Shown here piece by piece: positions 21,678-32,115 of a DNA stretch of 64,000 bases (within the stretch, counting starts at the first letter, position 1; each line of letters opens with the position of its first letter). The notes beneath the pieces were generated by a model that saw only the letters and a program-made list of their open reading frames with translations, did no database searches and was not told where the DNA came from. Location of the stretch: NCBI GenBank assembly GCA_019009955.1, contig CM032230.1:16479501-16543500 (forward strand), written 5' to 3'. Position numbers and translations under genes: made by a program. Source of the stretch: Riptortus pedestris. Lineage: Eukaryota; Arthropoda; Insecta; Hemiptera; Alydidae.

Positions 21678-24600
21678 GTAAGTGCATCTCATTTCATTAC
21701 AAACTATTACCGTAACCACTCTAGGTTTACCATGTGAGATTAAGGCCAATGCTTTAACTCACTTGGCTAACCTGAGGCCCCCTCACACTGGTTAGAAAAA
21801 GTCCTAACTCATATTTAACCTCTTTAAGCCTTATAAATCCTTATTTTTAAAAAGAAAGAAATAATTAAAATTATTCTACTCCATGAAATATCTTCCTTTT
21901 TTACTTTCTTGTACAAAGTAAAGAAAGTATTGTGATTCTAAAAAAATGTCAATGGAATTATCAGTTTAGACCCTCCCCGAGCCCATTTCTATTATCAGAT
22001 CCGTCGTACCAAAAAATGTGTATAGAACCATTTTTGTTTATCATGAAAAGATCTCTAAATGAAGTGCATCAAAGCATTTTGTTTATTTAATTTAATGGGA
22101 GGACAAGGAATTTGGTACCCACATCAGGTTTGTATAGCAATAATTGTTAATATTTTTACTAAACAATAACATTCTTTTAATTTCTAATTATTTCTAATGT
22201 GTTACAAATTATTTTAACTTTGAATTTCAATTTACTATCTGTTTGTGTGTAGTTTATGGTTGATCGTATTATGTTTTAGGTGTTGTCGGGGTTTTGTTTG
22301 TTTCTATTGTTGCTGGGGAGTGCTCATGCGCACGAAATGGCTACGATGCTCGAAGCTGATATTGAGGATACTGCCGAGCGAGAAGGGATAGTTCTACTAG
22401 AAGAGACGGAGAGCGATCGGGCACAGAATGATGTAGTCCTTCATAAAGCTCACCATTTAGCTCTCTGTGAGTATGATTCAATTAATATATGCCAAGCTAT
22501 TCTGTACTTACGATAGTTTATTTAATCGCCATACCCAGTGTATGTAACTTTTATGCCTTTAAAATTATTTATTAGAGCCTTAATTCAGCCCTTATACAAG
22601 GAATTCATCTATTTTTTTTTTTCTGTTACCTTTCATAAAGAGATTTATTTTTAGAGTGATATATAGAATTACTGAAGACCTGTTTCTTCTAAAAAAGTAT
22701 AAAATTAACATATTTCATGAACATATTCTGTGGTGTATTTCCTTTATTCCATGCGGAGTATCCCTCTAACGTGGGAGTTTATTTAAATTTTATGTGTTCC
22801 ATCCTTTGGATACTATACACATTCTGTAGTGTTGTGTGGTACAATATTAGTATGGTGCTGTGCAGTAACACATATATTTAAATGTATATAGTTAGAATAT
22901 GTCATGGTTTTGGAAAATGGATAGTTTACAGCATATTATTGTAAATAACATGGGGCTCAGGTTAGCCATGTGAGTTAAAGCATTGACCTTAATTTCACAT
23001 GGTAAACCTATAGTGGTGAGTTCGATTCCTGCCTGGGCAATAGGAATTTATTTAGTGACGGAATTCATTAAGTAAATAGTTCGAATATGTTAAAATATTA
23101 TAAATATCCCAGATGGGTCGGTGTGGAGTGTAAATATGAAGAATTTAAATCACAGACTGCGACCCATCTGGATTGGCAATAATGGCAATGAATAACCTGA
23201 AGAAGGTAGCCATAGAGCTACCGAAAATTAGCATTATGAAGTGTGAAGAGAAGACTGCTGGAGCAGAAAGCCGGGTTGGAGAAAAAGAAATTCCAGCCCA
23301 GTAAAAACGTCTTTGAAGCCACAAATAAACAAATATTGAGGGTTTATCAGTCAGTGAGTTCACTAAAGTTACATGTCCTGCTACTAGCTCTGCTCTCTAC
23401 TCGTCTAGGCAAATACACCCCCAGACACTATAGGCTAACTCATTTTATAATACTAGAGTGGGCTTACATATGTATGAGTATGTGTTGTATGAGTGGCTGA
23501 CATCCATCATATATTAGTTGGGTTCTGTTTTCCCACTAAGTTATGGGTATATAGATATATATTACCTAGTTAAGGTCTATAAATTAATATTAATAAATAG
23601 ATTCAGCTTATATACAGAAGGAGGGTCATGTTATAATTTTCTCTGTCTCAGAATACAGGTAGCCACCAATCATGACATATTTTTTGTATTGATGTTCTAG
23701 GGGAACATACTATACCCCATGAGGAGAGATGTCCAATGGTCCTAATATGAGCCTAATGCGCTGATGAAGACTTCTTGTCATTCTTCTGTTTTTTCATCGT
23801 TGGCAGTGTTAACCCATCCATCCCCTAGTCCACTAACCTGGCTTTCCTCTTTTTTCCTTCATAAGAACTTCCACTGTGACTCCCCTCTCTGCATTGTCTC
23901 AACTCTATCATCTCTCTCTCTTCCACAACTCATCATTTAGTCAAATTTGATTAAGATGTGTTGTAGTTAATTTTAAAGTAGGTCTTGATGTTGGGTAAAA
24001 TCACTGTTCTCCCTTATTAGATGTAGGAGTTGAGGAATCCACACTAAATTTTACTTAGCTGTACAATTACTTGGCTTCTCTGAAATTTTCCTTAGCCACA
24101 ACGCACTCAACATTCGAAACATTGAGTAACTACTTGAATAAAGAAGTTTGAGTGTTCAGTCTGTGATAGCACTGCCATGCAGGTGTGAAGACAATAGGAA
24201 AGCTGACCACTTGATCCTCCCATCAACCCTGTATGGAAGGCCTTCATATTTTCTCTTCTGTTGAGCCGAATTTCTCGTTTAATTAATAATAAGGTTTGAG
24301 ACTTATTTTTTAATTTTTACTTGATACATATTCTGGTAATGAACTGGTCTTTTCACATTTAGTTCAGTTGTTTAAAGCATGAATAAGGATGAGGGGGTGT
24401 TGACTCCCTCTTCGTATTTTTTTTTTATGTTAATAGGCCATTCACCTATAGAAATGTCCTCAGAAATATGAATTAAAAATATTTCTTTTGTGTTTAACCC
24501 TTTATAGGGCACATTTCGCTGGCTATAAGAAAAATGATATTTCTCTAAAAATGATGTTATGGAGTCTATAAATGACTATTAGTAATAACAGAATAGTTTC

Positions 24601-27600
24601 AAAAAAATTGGAGAATAAGTTATTGGAGAGGCTGCTATAGTGGTCCTTGTCTGTTAAGAGGCCTGCACCGGCTGACGGGATGCCAGAATTCTACCTGTCC
24701 GCTCCCTCTGCAGGGAAAGGGTTCGGCTCATTTTCTGCTCCTGTCCTTTGTGTCTCCAACTGAATAGTTCAGAAAATATTTTTGCATAAAATGTTTTAAT
24801 TGCCTGCTCTTCTCTGTTTCAGCTGAGTCATGCAGTGTTTGTTATCACTCTAATAAACATATATGAGAATACTAAATTGGTATCAAATATAATATCGAAT
24901 TTGATTGTTTAACTAGACAAAACATTATTGATTTATATTTACTGAAACACAATCAAGAATATCTTAGTAATGTATTCCATTCCTTTTTACTGGAGTAAAA
25001 GCAGAAGAATGTAGGTGACAACAGGTAATGCACTGTGAGAATCGAAATCAGCTGAGCAGGTACCTAGAATGGGCAAGGGCCACTTTAGCAGCAGGAAAGG
25101 GCTCTCGGCTCCAGAGGGGACAACATTCAGGAATAATTCCTGACATCTAGTAGACACCCTTGTAACTGTTAGTAGTACTCTTGGTCCGAGTTTAAAAGAG
25201 AGCATTATGGCCACTTTAGCAGCCCTTGCACTATAAAGGGGGGTTAATTTACATAAAGAAATAATTTAAATGAAACAGCACTGAAGGGGACTGAGTGTTG
25301 GAGAGTGTACCCAGTTAATTCTGATATTTACTAACACTGTTCCTTAAGTATATTGCAAAACATTTGCTGAGCATACTAGGTACACACTTGTACGATTATG
25401 AATATAAAATGTCTGCTTCAGGTGCACAAAAGATTTTAATAATTGGTGTGATTAGTGGAAATTCTTATAGGTGCATATGGGGGTGGGATGTCGCTTGGCC
25501 CCCAATTTTCATTGGAAAGAAATTTTTATTGTTACATGGTACTTACAGTCCGTAATTATTATTTCAAGAAGGAGGTAGAATCTTATTTATTCAATAGTTT
25601 GATGAGTTTCACTCCCAGATCTAGAAAAGTTTTAAAAATAATGTTCCCGTTTGGAAATTAGAGAATTAATTTACTCATGCTTCTAGATTAAAAGATGGAC
25701 CTTTAGCCATTATCATTATAGATCTTTTATGGTCGAAATATTCATTCTTTCTTAAATAACTGTTAAGTTTAATTCTGTAATTCTGTCCAAAAAATATTTG
25801 TTTAATTCTGTTTACTTAAAAACCTTTTGTTTCTAGTGGTCATTGTCTGGCTGTATATTGGTGTAACTCTTGCAACTGTTCATTTCGTGCTCTGTGTACT
25901 GCTGTTGTATGGAGCTGTTATGGTACAGTATACTTTGATAATCATTTACTTCATATTCATAATTTCTATGACTATAATTACTATGATATTGCCAAGTCAT
26001 AAATCTAATAAAACCCTACCCAACAATCTTACAAGTTATAATCTTATTGTTGGCTCAAAATAGCAAAGAGAAGTGGTGAATCTTATGTTGGTTAAATCAA
26101 TTTTGATATTTTTTGAACTTTCTCATGTTTAAGAACTACTCTATGCCTAATGTACTTTCAATATTATACTCCAGTAATGGAAATTCTGAAAAAAGTCTGT
26201 CACATAGGTTCTGGATAAACTAAGCGGATTTCCGACCTGCATTAATATGACCCATTAATGAACTCATCTCACCATCTATTTTATTTCTCCCGTAGTAAGA
26301 AACCTATGTGAACAGGAATCGAAATGCCAGCTGGATATGAGATGTTTAGTGACTCAAAGTGAAAAAGACATTATTAAGAGTGGAGCATACTGAGACCGAT
26401 TATTAAAAAATGCAAATATCTCGGTTAAGTTCGAGATACAGAACAAATACATAGATCATTTATAGGAAATTTCATTTGCAATGATATTGTATGTACAATT
26501 TTTCTATCTAATTCATAATAACTGAGAAATTATGAATTTCCAGTTTTCCGCCCCTCTAAATCCTTCCTCACCCCCCATGCATTGATTTCATCCAGTAACA
26601 GATATAACCTTTATTTTTGCATGAAATAGTTACATATTGAGTGTGGTATTTACAAAAAAAAAATTGTGAAATATAGAATGAAAATAAATTTAATAACTTA
26701 ATAATAGATGTCTCATATACTCAAAGAACAATGAAAAAAATATTTTATATTTAAACTTAGAATAGAAAATTTCAGGATATATCAGCTTACTATTAATATG
26801 AGAAGTGGAGGACGGAGGACCAGAGAAGACTGAATACTAAAAAATGTTAATATCTCTATTAATATTTGAGATTCAGAAATAGGAATAGTCAATTCAATAT
26901 GCAATAAGATTGGTTACATACAATCTTTCAATCCATCACTTAATAACAGATATTTATAATTTCCTATTGAGTAAACAGACTCACATACCATCTCCTGGGT
27001 AGGGTCGGGTCGATGGACATTTGGTGAGATTTTTCGAAAATTGCATCATGTGTACAATCATTGCTGATTTACCTCCTTAAGAGGAATCTTCTAAAATTGT
27101 TTGTATTGTTTCCTTACTTTGTCTCTAATTACAAGCTATTTATCCATTGTTGTCTGGGTCTACTTCCCCTCTTCATATCACCTTATAGCATTTTATCGCT
27201 CAGACTGATGGATGCCTGGGAGATCCCTATCTGATAGGGATTCCACTCTCCCAATGTGTACACTATAAATAGCAAATGATTATATAACTAGTGTGGTAGG
27301 CCTTTGATTGAAGCTATGTATTTCTGCCTGGGAAATAGCAATTTATTTATTATTCATTAAATAAAATCCTCAGTCCCACCCTGGGTAGAGAATGGTGGTA
27401 ACTTATAGATAGCCTATCCCAATCATTTAAAAAAAAGTGGATGTTAATAAATAATAGTAATAATTAATATTATTGGTTTAATTTCAGCGGGTGCGTAGGC
27501 TGCTGGTACCATGGATGTGTATGGCTCTCGTTGGTTTGATCCTCTGCTGCACAGCAATGCTCGTATCGATGTACCTGGTCCGTGGCTCAAAGGCTCTAAT

Positions 27601-30600
27601 CATCTTCTTCTCCTCATCTGCTGTAATTAGTAAGTGATTCCGTTGGTCCATTTTTTCCTCTTACACTACTTTTATGGAACTCGACTTGAAAAATATTTGT
27701 TCCCTATTTTTTATAAATACTATTACTAAGGATCAATAAGAAGGCCAAGTCCTCTAATGGTTTTTAATATTATGCAGAGTGCACTTTCAGAGTCAACACT
27801 CCATCCTCAGTGCCTGCTGACAAACACAACCACGAGTTAATTTAACATTCATAGCATGGCACAAAAGCAAAATAAACAACAGTCATAAAACCAATGAGTA
27901 AAACAATGGAAAATCTTAAAATTAGTCAACAAATAAAACTAGAAAATCTAATAACTAGTCAACTACTAAAAAAAAAAAATTAAAGCCAAAAGATTAAAAA
28001 ATCTACTGACAAGTCAACTAATAAAAGAAGCAAAAGATAAGCATATGTCAAAACTATAAATAAAATTAAAACTATAAAACCTACACAAATTACAGATGCA
28101 TATGGGAAACATATCACAGTGGGTGGGAACCTCTGAAAAACCCCCAGAGGAACTGTAAGAAACCTCTAAAAAATAAACAAACCCCATACCAATAATAGAG
28201 AGGAGATGTAGGAGGTACCTGATTAAAGCTGCGTTGCCTGGACCACGACTGCCGGGCGACTGAACCTCTGTCCCCGTAAGAGAAGAGAGGGCCCCGTCAC
28301 CGACATGTCGCAGCCTTACCGCCTCCTCCTTCTTATTATTATTCCTATCTCCATTTGCCTGTCTGTCCAGCCTTATATGCAGCCCCTCAGCCGTATTTAA
28401 TCTTTTGCCCTTCTTCTCTTCATACAGCAATTGATATTTAATGGTGGACGTGTCATGCCCTCTTTCCTTGCGTGTGCGGAAAACTCAGTGTCGCGAGTGA
28501 TGTGCTCCTTAAGACGCGTCCTTATCTTTCTACCACTTTGCCCCACATAAGAGGCATCGCATCCAGTGCACGAGATCCTATACACGCCAGATCTATCCAG
28601 GGGGTCCACATAATCCTTAACACGGGGCAAACAGTTTTTCAGGGACCGCTTGCTCCTGTAGACAGTAGCCAATCCAATTTTCTTCAACCTGGATCCTATC
28701 TTTTCTGAAACCGGGCCCAAGTACGGGATGGAGACAGGGAACGACTTATTTTTCTTCTTTTTGGCCCGCTCTTCAACCGTGGCATCCTACAGCTCCTTGG
28801 CTAGCTTCCTCTTCAATCGGCGTTGGATAAGCCTTTCCACCAACTGTTCCTCGTACCTGTTTGCTTTTAGCAATATGCTTAATGCAGACCACTTCCTTGG
28901 CGTAATTATCATGCGCTAGTGGGGTACTAATCATCCTCTCCACTAAATAAAGCAATCCCGCCATCTTGTATCTTGGGTGATGAAATGAATCAGCAGGTAA
29001 TTAATAAGTCAGTGGATGAGGCCTCCCTATAGATACCAAATTTATGACCCCCTCCATCTCTCTCTATCTCCAGATCTAGGTAGCATAGCTTCTTAGCTTT
29101 TTCGTTCTCCAAGGTGAACTTAATTGTCTCATGGCAGCTATTAAGGGTAGGAAAGCAACCCATTCAAATCGTCCCTAGTGACGCTAAAACTGACAAAATT
29201 GTCATCAACAACCTGGGCCCAAAAAACGATGCACATATATAAAGGGTTTCTTGCCGATAAAATCAAATTATCCTCAAAGAAATTCATAAACATGTCGGCG
29301 GCAATGGGCTAATAGCAGAGCCCATGATCAATCCCCGGTCCATCTTAAAGCATTTTCTGCCAAACTTGAAAAAAATTCTGTTTCAGACAGGCCGACAATA
29401 AGTTTATAAATTCTTTTGCCACCACTGGATTAAAATTTTTGGTCTCGAAAAAACTTTTCAAAAAACCCAAATGACCTGTGTGGGGGGAACATTTCCGAAC
29501 ATGTTAATTATATCAAACGAAGCTAAAATTACGGTTCTCCCCGAATTTAGAGGAACTTAATTTTAATATCAACTCTTCTCTTTTACCCGCAATGTACTTA
29601 GGTTTAAAATTCGTGAGCCTCTTGAAGGTCCGTACCAAAAATTTCGCGAAATTTTCGAAGGAATCCCATTTAAATGAAACAATAGGCCCAAACGGGTAAC
29701 CATCTTTATGGATTTTCGGTAGGCAATACAATAATGGAGGGTGCGGATTCATATGAACTAGGTAAGGGAGGTCCTCTTTTTTACATAAATTGGGGGCTTG
29801 TAAAATGGCATCTTTTATTTTCTTATTAAAGCTATCAGTAGGGTCTCGTTCCAGTTGAGAACACCCTTCCTCAATAAGAAGGGAATAGACTTTATTTTCA
29901 TATTCAGCTTTACTTATTATAACAGAGCCCTGTCCCTTATCGGCCTTGGTAATAATTAAATTGTTGTCCTTTAATTTTTTTGTTAATCCCCCTAATAATT
30001 TCCAAAACAGGCCGGAAACTCCTCCCTCCCCTCTCTCTACTACGAACCCCTCCGCTCATGCCTTCTAAATATTTTTCCAATTCTATTGCACATTCCCTAA
30101 TAGCGACATTATCGATTTCAATACCCTCTATAGCAACCATGAGATCAATAACATCGTTATCCCTTGGTGCTACCTTAGGACAAAATTTAAGTCCTTTATT
30201 TAAAACTGACAGTTCCTCCGATGAAAATACAACCTCACTCAAATTTACCACCCTAGGAAAAAATACAAAATCAGAAGGTGACAAATTACTAGGAGGGACA
30301 TTTAAATTTAAAGAGGGATTGCCGGTAGTGTTTCCCGTGGGATTATCATTGGTTCTAACACTATTATTGCTAATCTTACGGCTAGCCTCAGTCTTATCTC
30401 TCCTAGTTGCCTGTGTGGGATAAGCTTGATTCTTTAACCGCTCAAGCTTTCTCATTATAATACTCTCCTTCTTCTCAATCTTTTTCTTATGAGATTTTTT
30501 AACATTTGCTTCAAACGAATCCCACACCGACTCATTACATTTTTTGTATATAAGTTTTTCCTAATTAACTTATTAACTGGAATCAAACAGGCGAATGGAA

Positions 30601-32115
30601 ATTTAATTATTTTAACCCCATCATAACTATTTGCTTTTCATATTTCATTGCACATTAAAACAGCGTGTGCTCATTTGATGTTACAACTTGGGTAATACTA
30701 GTCTGCATTGAAATTAATTTATTTTTAAGTTTCACAGATGTGATTTTTTTTCTTTGCAATGCCATAAACTTCAGTACTGTTGAAGTGGGGGGGGGGCTAT
30801 GACTGTGCGGGTTAAGGCACGGGTACATCTATCACTACCCTTAGTAAACTGAAGGTTCAGAACCGTCTAGTTGTCCATCTTCCTTACTGATACAAATCAT
30901 ATAAGGAGGAGGAAGGGGGAGGGGAATTTTGTAAAAAAATTCCAAATTTCTCCATACTTATTAGAGATTTAAAAAAATGTTGTATAGGAACTATTTTATC
31001 ATGAAAAGATTTTTAAATTCTACAAAAAATTGTCGATCAGCTGCATTAGAACGGAGATAATGTATGTGACTTTCAGATGAAATTGTTTTAAAAGTAGTGG
31101 AGCAAAACAGTTTGTATATTTAATCAAATAGGGGGCTCAGGTTAGCCATGTGAGTTAAAGTGTTGACCTTAATCTCACATAGTAAACCTAGAGTAACGAG
31201 TTCGATTCCTGCCTGGGCAATAGGAATTTATTTAGTGTCGGAATTCATTAAATAAAATACTTAGTCCCACCCTGGCTAGGAAAGGGTGGTAACCTGTAGA
31301 TAACCCGTCCTATTTAACCTTAGTTGCAAAAACTGGATGTTAATAAATAATTAAATAAATCAAATAGAAGTAGAAAGAAGTGACGTGTAGTCCAGAACAT
31401 ATTTCTTCATTGATGGGCTGATCCTCAGTATCACTGGTAAAAGGAAGCTAGATTTGATTGTCTGAGTGATGTAGAAGTAATATCATAAATATTATTATAT
31501 GTTCTGCAATGATACAGATGATTTAAACTATTCATTCACTTTTATACTTGAGGTCAATCAAAATAAAAGCAACTTGCTTTATTTGAAATTGTCACTTTTA
31601 AGTCATATATACTTCTTCCTCTCTCTCCCTCCCATCTCTTCGGTAGCTATAATGACAAAAAGGTCATTACTTATTTTGAAAAAATATTTTTTTTAAATAG
31701 GGCTTGCGGTTGAAAGATGCTATTCTTGATTGCTATTAATATTCACGCATGTGATGGGGGCTAGGAAACACATTTCAATAAACACCATATTAAAATAAAT
31801 CACTGGGAAGATTTTGTCAAGTGCTCTTTTCAAAATACATATTTAAAATTTTTTAAATTCTAAAATTGACTGTAATACAACCAAAACTAATATGACCCGC
31901 CCCCCTCTTACCTTAACCATTATTGCAAATAATTTGTTGAAAATTCCACAAATAATTATTTTTGTTTCCTTTTTTCAGCCCTCGGCTTCTACATGTGGTT
32001 GGTAGTGTACAGTCACTACATCGAGAGTGGCGAATGCAAATCATCTGTGAGCCCTCGCACGCATGTAACTCTCGACAACCAAAATTTTGACAATACTGCA
32101 ACAGTCAGTGTTTAA
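21596..32115 (+). CDS. Four-pass membrane protein (DUF4728/pasiflora-like), first exon missing
   Basis: Exons 21596-21677, 22280-22466, 25837-25922, 27488-27629 and 31979-32115 join in phase across AG/GT borders and end in TAA. The protein begins (after an unseen first exon) IKDVPVKRCLYLFNLRQGTM. Four hydrophobic segments follow: MLVGIVVLVLSGFCLFLLLL, VIVWLYIGVTLATVHFVLCV, MCMALVGLILCCTAMLVSMY and the ALIIFF to YMWLVVYSHY stretch. After TM1 comes an acidic loop of about 38 residues (EMATMLEADIEDTAEREGIV). The tail is hydrophilic. A Cys/Arg-rich N-terminus with LRQGT, four TMs and a final FY-W-LVVYS-Y motif is what I know of insect DUF4728 proteins, which include the Drosophila septate-junction pasiflora proteins; LAPTM-like proteins are an alternative. 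Function is inferred only from architecture. Confidence 0.75.
21717..21781 (-). mobile_element. SINE family S head fragment
   Basis: The reverse complement of the SINE head (CCTCAGGTTAGCCAAGTGAG and following) is present; the body is missing. It lies 40 bp into the intron after exon 2. Confidence 0.6.
21900..22115 (+). repeat. Family B interspersed repeat, fragment 2
   Basis: It begins TTTCTTGTACAAAGTAAAG, a near-palindrome that may be its terminus, then GTGTATAGAACCATTTTTGT, ATCATGAAAAGAT and AAATGAAGTGCATCAAAGCA. It lies just before exon 3. Confidence 0.5.
22280..22466 (+). CDS. Membrane protein, exon 3 (rest of TM1 and acidic loop)
   Basis: After acceptor ATGTTTTAG it reads VLSGFCLFLLLLGSAHAHE, completing TM1, then an acidic stretch ending KAHHLA. 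The donor is GTGAGT in phase 1. Confidence 0.78.
22952..23078 (+). mobile_element. SINE family S, 5' part
   Basis: GGGGCTCAGGTTAGCCATGT, then B-box GAGTTCGATTCC at about 23018 and TTTAGTGACGGAATTCATTA. The 3' body is missing. Confidence 0.75.
23100..23345 (+). mobile_element. Penelope-type LTR fragment with hammerhead-like hairpin
   Basis: It contains CTGAAGA (23197-23203), a perfect 6-bp stem GGTAGC/GCTACC (23205-23210 and 23217-23222) and GAAA (23223-23226), the order of a hammerhead ribozyme core (CUGANGA, stem II, GAAA). The downstream part, from GAAGACTGCTGGAGCAGAA, recurs at 51990-52065. Assignment to a Penelope pseudo-LTR is inference from the motif. Confidence 0.45.
24498..25243. mobile_element. 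piggyBac-like MITE 2
   Basis: Flanked by TTAA (24494-24497 and 25244-25247) with inverted ends CCCTTTATAGGGCA and TGCACTATAAAGGGGGG. Inside, GCTGCTATAGTGGTCC (about 24640) is inverted relative to GGCCACTTTAGCAGC (25078 and 25209), forming subterminal inverted repeats. No transposase is present. It sits in the intron before exon 4. Confidence 0.65.
25837..25922 (+). CDS. Membrane protein, exon 4 (TM2)
   Basis: After acceptor TTTCTAG it encodes VIVWLYIGVTLATVHFVL and CVLLLYGAVM. The donor GTACAG is weaker than the others. Confidence 0.75.
26193..27095 (-). mobile_element. Family A, two partial copies in tandem
   Basis: Minus-orientation family A: the 3' end inverse (GTCTGTCACATAGG to AAACTAAGCGGATTTCC) starts at 26193, an inner block runs to about 26670, and a second copy runs about 26730-27095, ending in TTTACCTCCTTAAGAGGAAT, a degraded terminal palindrome. 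Confidence 0.55.
27320..27465 (+). mobile_element. SINE family S, 3' part
   Basis: GCCTGGGAAATAGCAATTTA through CCCACCCTGGGTAGAGAATG and a TTAATAAATAATAGTAATAA tail. It ends 22 bp before exon 5, so its tail is next to the pyrimidine tract of that splice acceptor. Confidence 0.7.
27488..27629 (+). CDS. Membrane protein, exon 5 (TM3 and start of TM4)
   Basis: After acceptor AATTTCAG it encodes the basic start RVRRLLVPWMCMALVGLIL, TM3, the linker VRGSKA and the first half of TM4 (LIIFFSSSAVI). It ends in phase 1 at donor GTAAGT. It is the least AT-rich exon of the gene. Confidence 0.8.
27766..27826 (-). ncRNA. Hammerhead-ribozyme-like motif of the Penelope element
   Basis: On the minus strand: CTGAGGA (27810-27804, matching the CUGANGA core), then a stem GGAGT/ACTCT closed by a GTTG loop, then GAAA, then TGCA-CTC-TGCA that can form a short stem III before TA. 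Penelope-like elements are known to carry short-stem-III hammerheads. Cleavage activity is not established; stem I pairing was not confirmed. Confidence 0.45.
28014..28720 (-). pseudogene. Penelope GIY-YIG endonuclease and tail
   Basis: The frame at 28720-28397 has SGVYRISCTGCDASYVGQSG followed by RKIRTRLKEH, i.e. the GVY...YVG form of the GIY-YIG motif with the CxxC-like Cys pair and the Arg of the nuclease core. Upstream, LKNCLPRVKDYVDPLDRSG matches the linker expected before the nuclease. The frame at 28430-28014 continues the tail and becomes low-complexity. Confidence 0.8.
29513..30527 (-). pseudogene. Penelope RT, N-terminal and motif region
   Basis: Frame 30527-29937 encodes a basic N-terminus (SHKKKIEKKESIIMRKLERL), a linker with FVFFPRVVNLSEVVFSSEEL, VLNKGLKFCPKVAPRDND, and then FNYYQGR and a stop. 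After a frameshift near 29945 the sequence continues ADKGQGSVIISKAEYENKVY and LIEEGCSQLERDPTDSF, then MNPHPPLLYCLPKIHKDGYP (from 29752). VLNKGLKF and LPKIHK are typical of Penelope reverse transcriptases. At least one frameshift is visible. Confidence 0.8.
30930..31130 (+). repeat. Family B interspersed repeat, fragment 3
   Basis: TGTTGTATAGGAACTATTTT and ATCATGAAAAGATTTTTAAA match the other family B fragments. It is followed directly by a SINE. Confidence 0.45.
31131..31362 (+). mobile_element. SINE family S, full-length copy
   Basis: GGGGGCTCAGGTTAGCCATG, B box GAGTTCGATTCC (about 31199-31210), body CCCACCCTGGCTAGGAAAGG and tail TTAATAAATAATTAAATAA. Possible flanking repeat AATCAAATAG (31120-31129 and 31358-31367), consistent with target duplication. 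Confidence 0.85.
31979..32115 (+). CDS. Membrane protein, last exon
   Basis: After the pyrimidine-rich acceptor CCTTTTTTCAG the split Thr codon is completed and TM4 finishes with LGFYMWLVVYSHYIESGE. The tail CKSSVSPRTHVTLDN and so on ends at TAA (32113-32115). Confidence 0.8.

Larger units (their letters stand above)
27766..30550 (-). mobile_element. Penelope-like retroelement (RT plus GIY-YIG), decayed
   Basis: Read on the minus strand: an N-terminal region (30527-29937), RT with LPKIHKDGYPFGPIVS (near 29700), a strongly decayed RT core (29510-28750), a GIY-YIG endonuclease (28720-28397) and a 3' tail ending near a hammerhead-like motif. RT plus GIY-YIG is the hallmark of Penelope-like elements. 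Frameshifts and stops mean no active product. It sits in the last intron of the membrane-protein gene, in the opposite orientation. Confidence 0.85.

Noticed and set aside
22952..23020. tRNA gene suggested by box A and box B
   Set aside because: No cloverleaf beyond the promoter boxes; the same unit recurs with a SINE body and tail.
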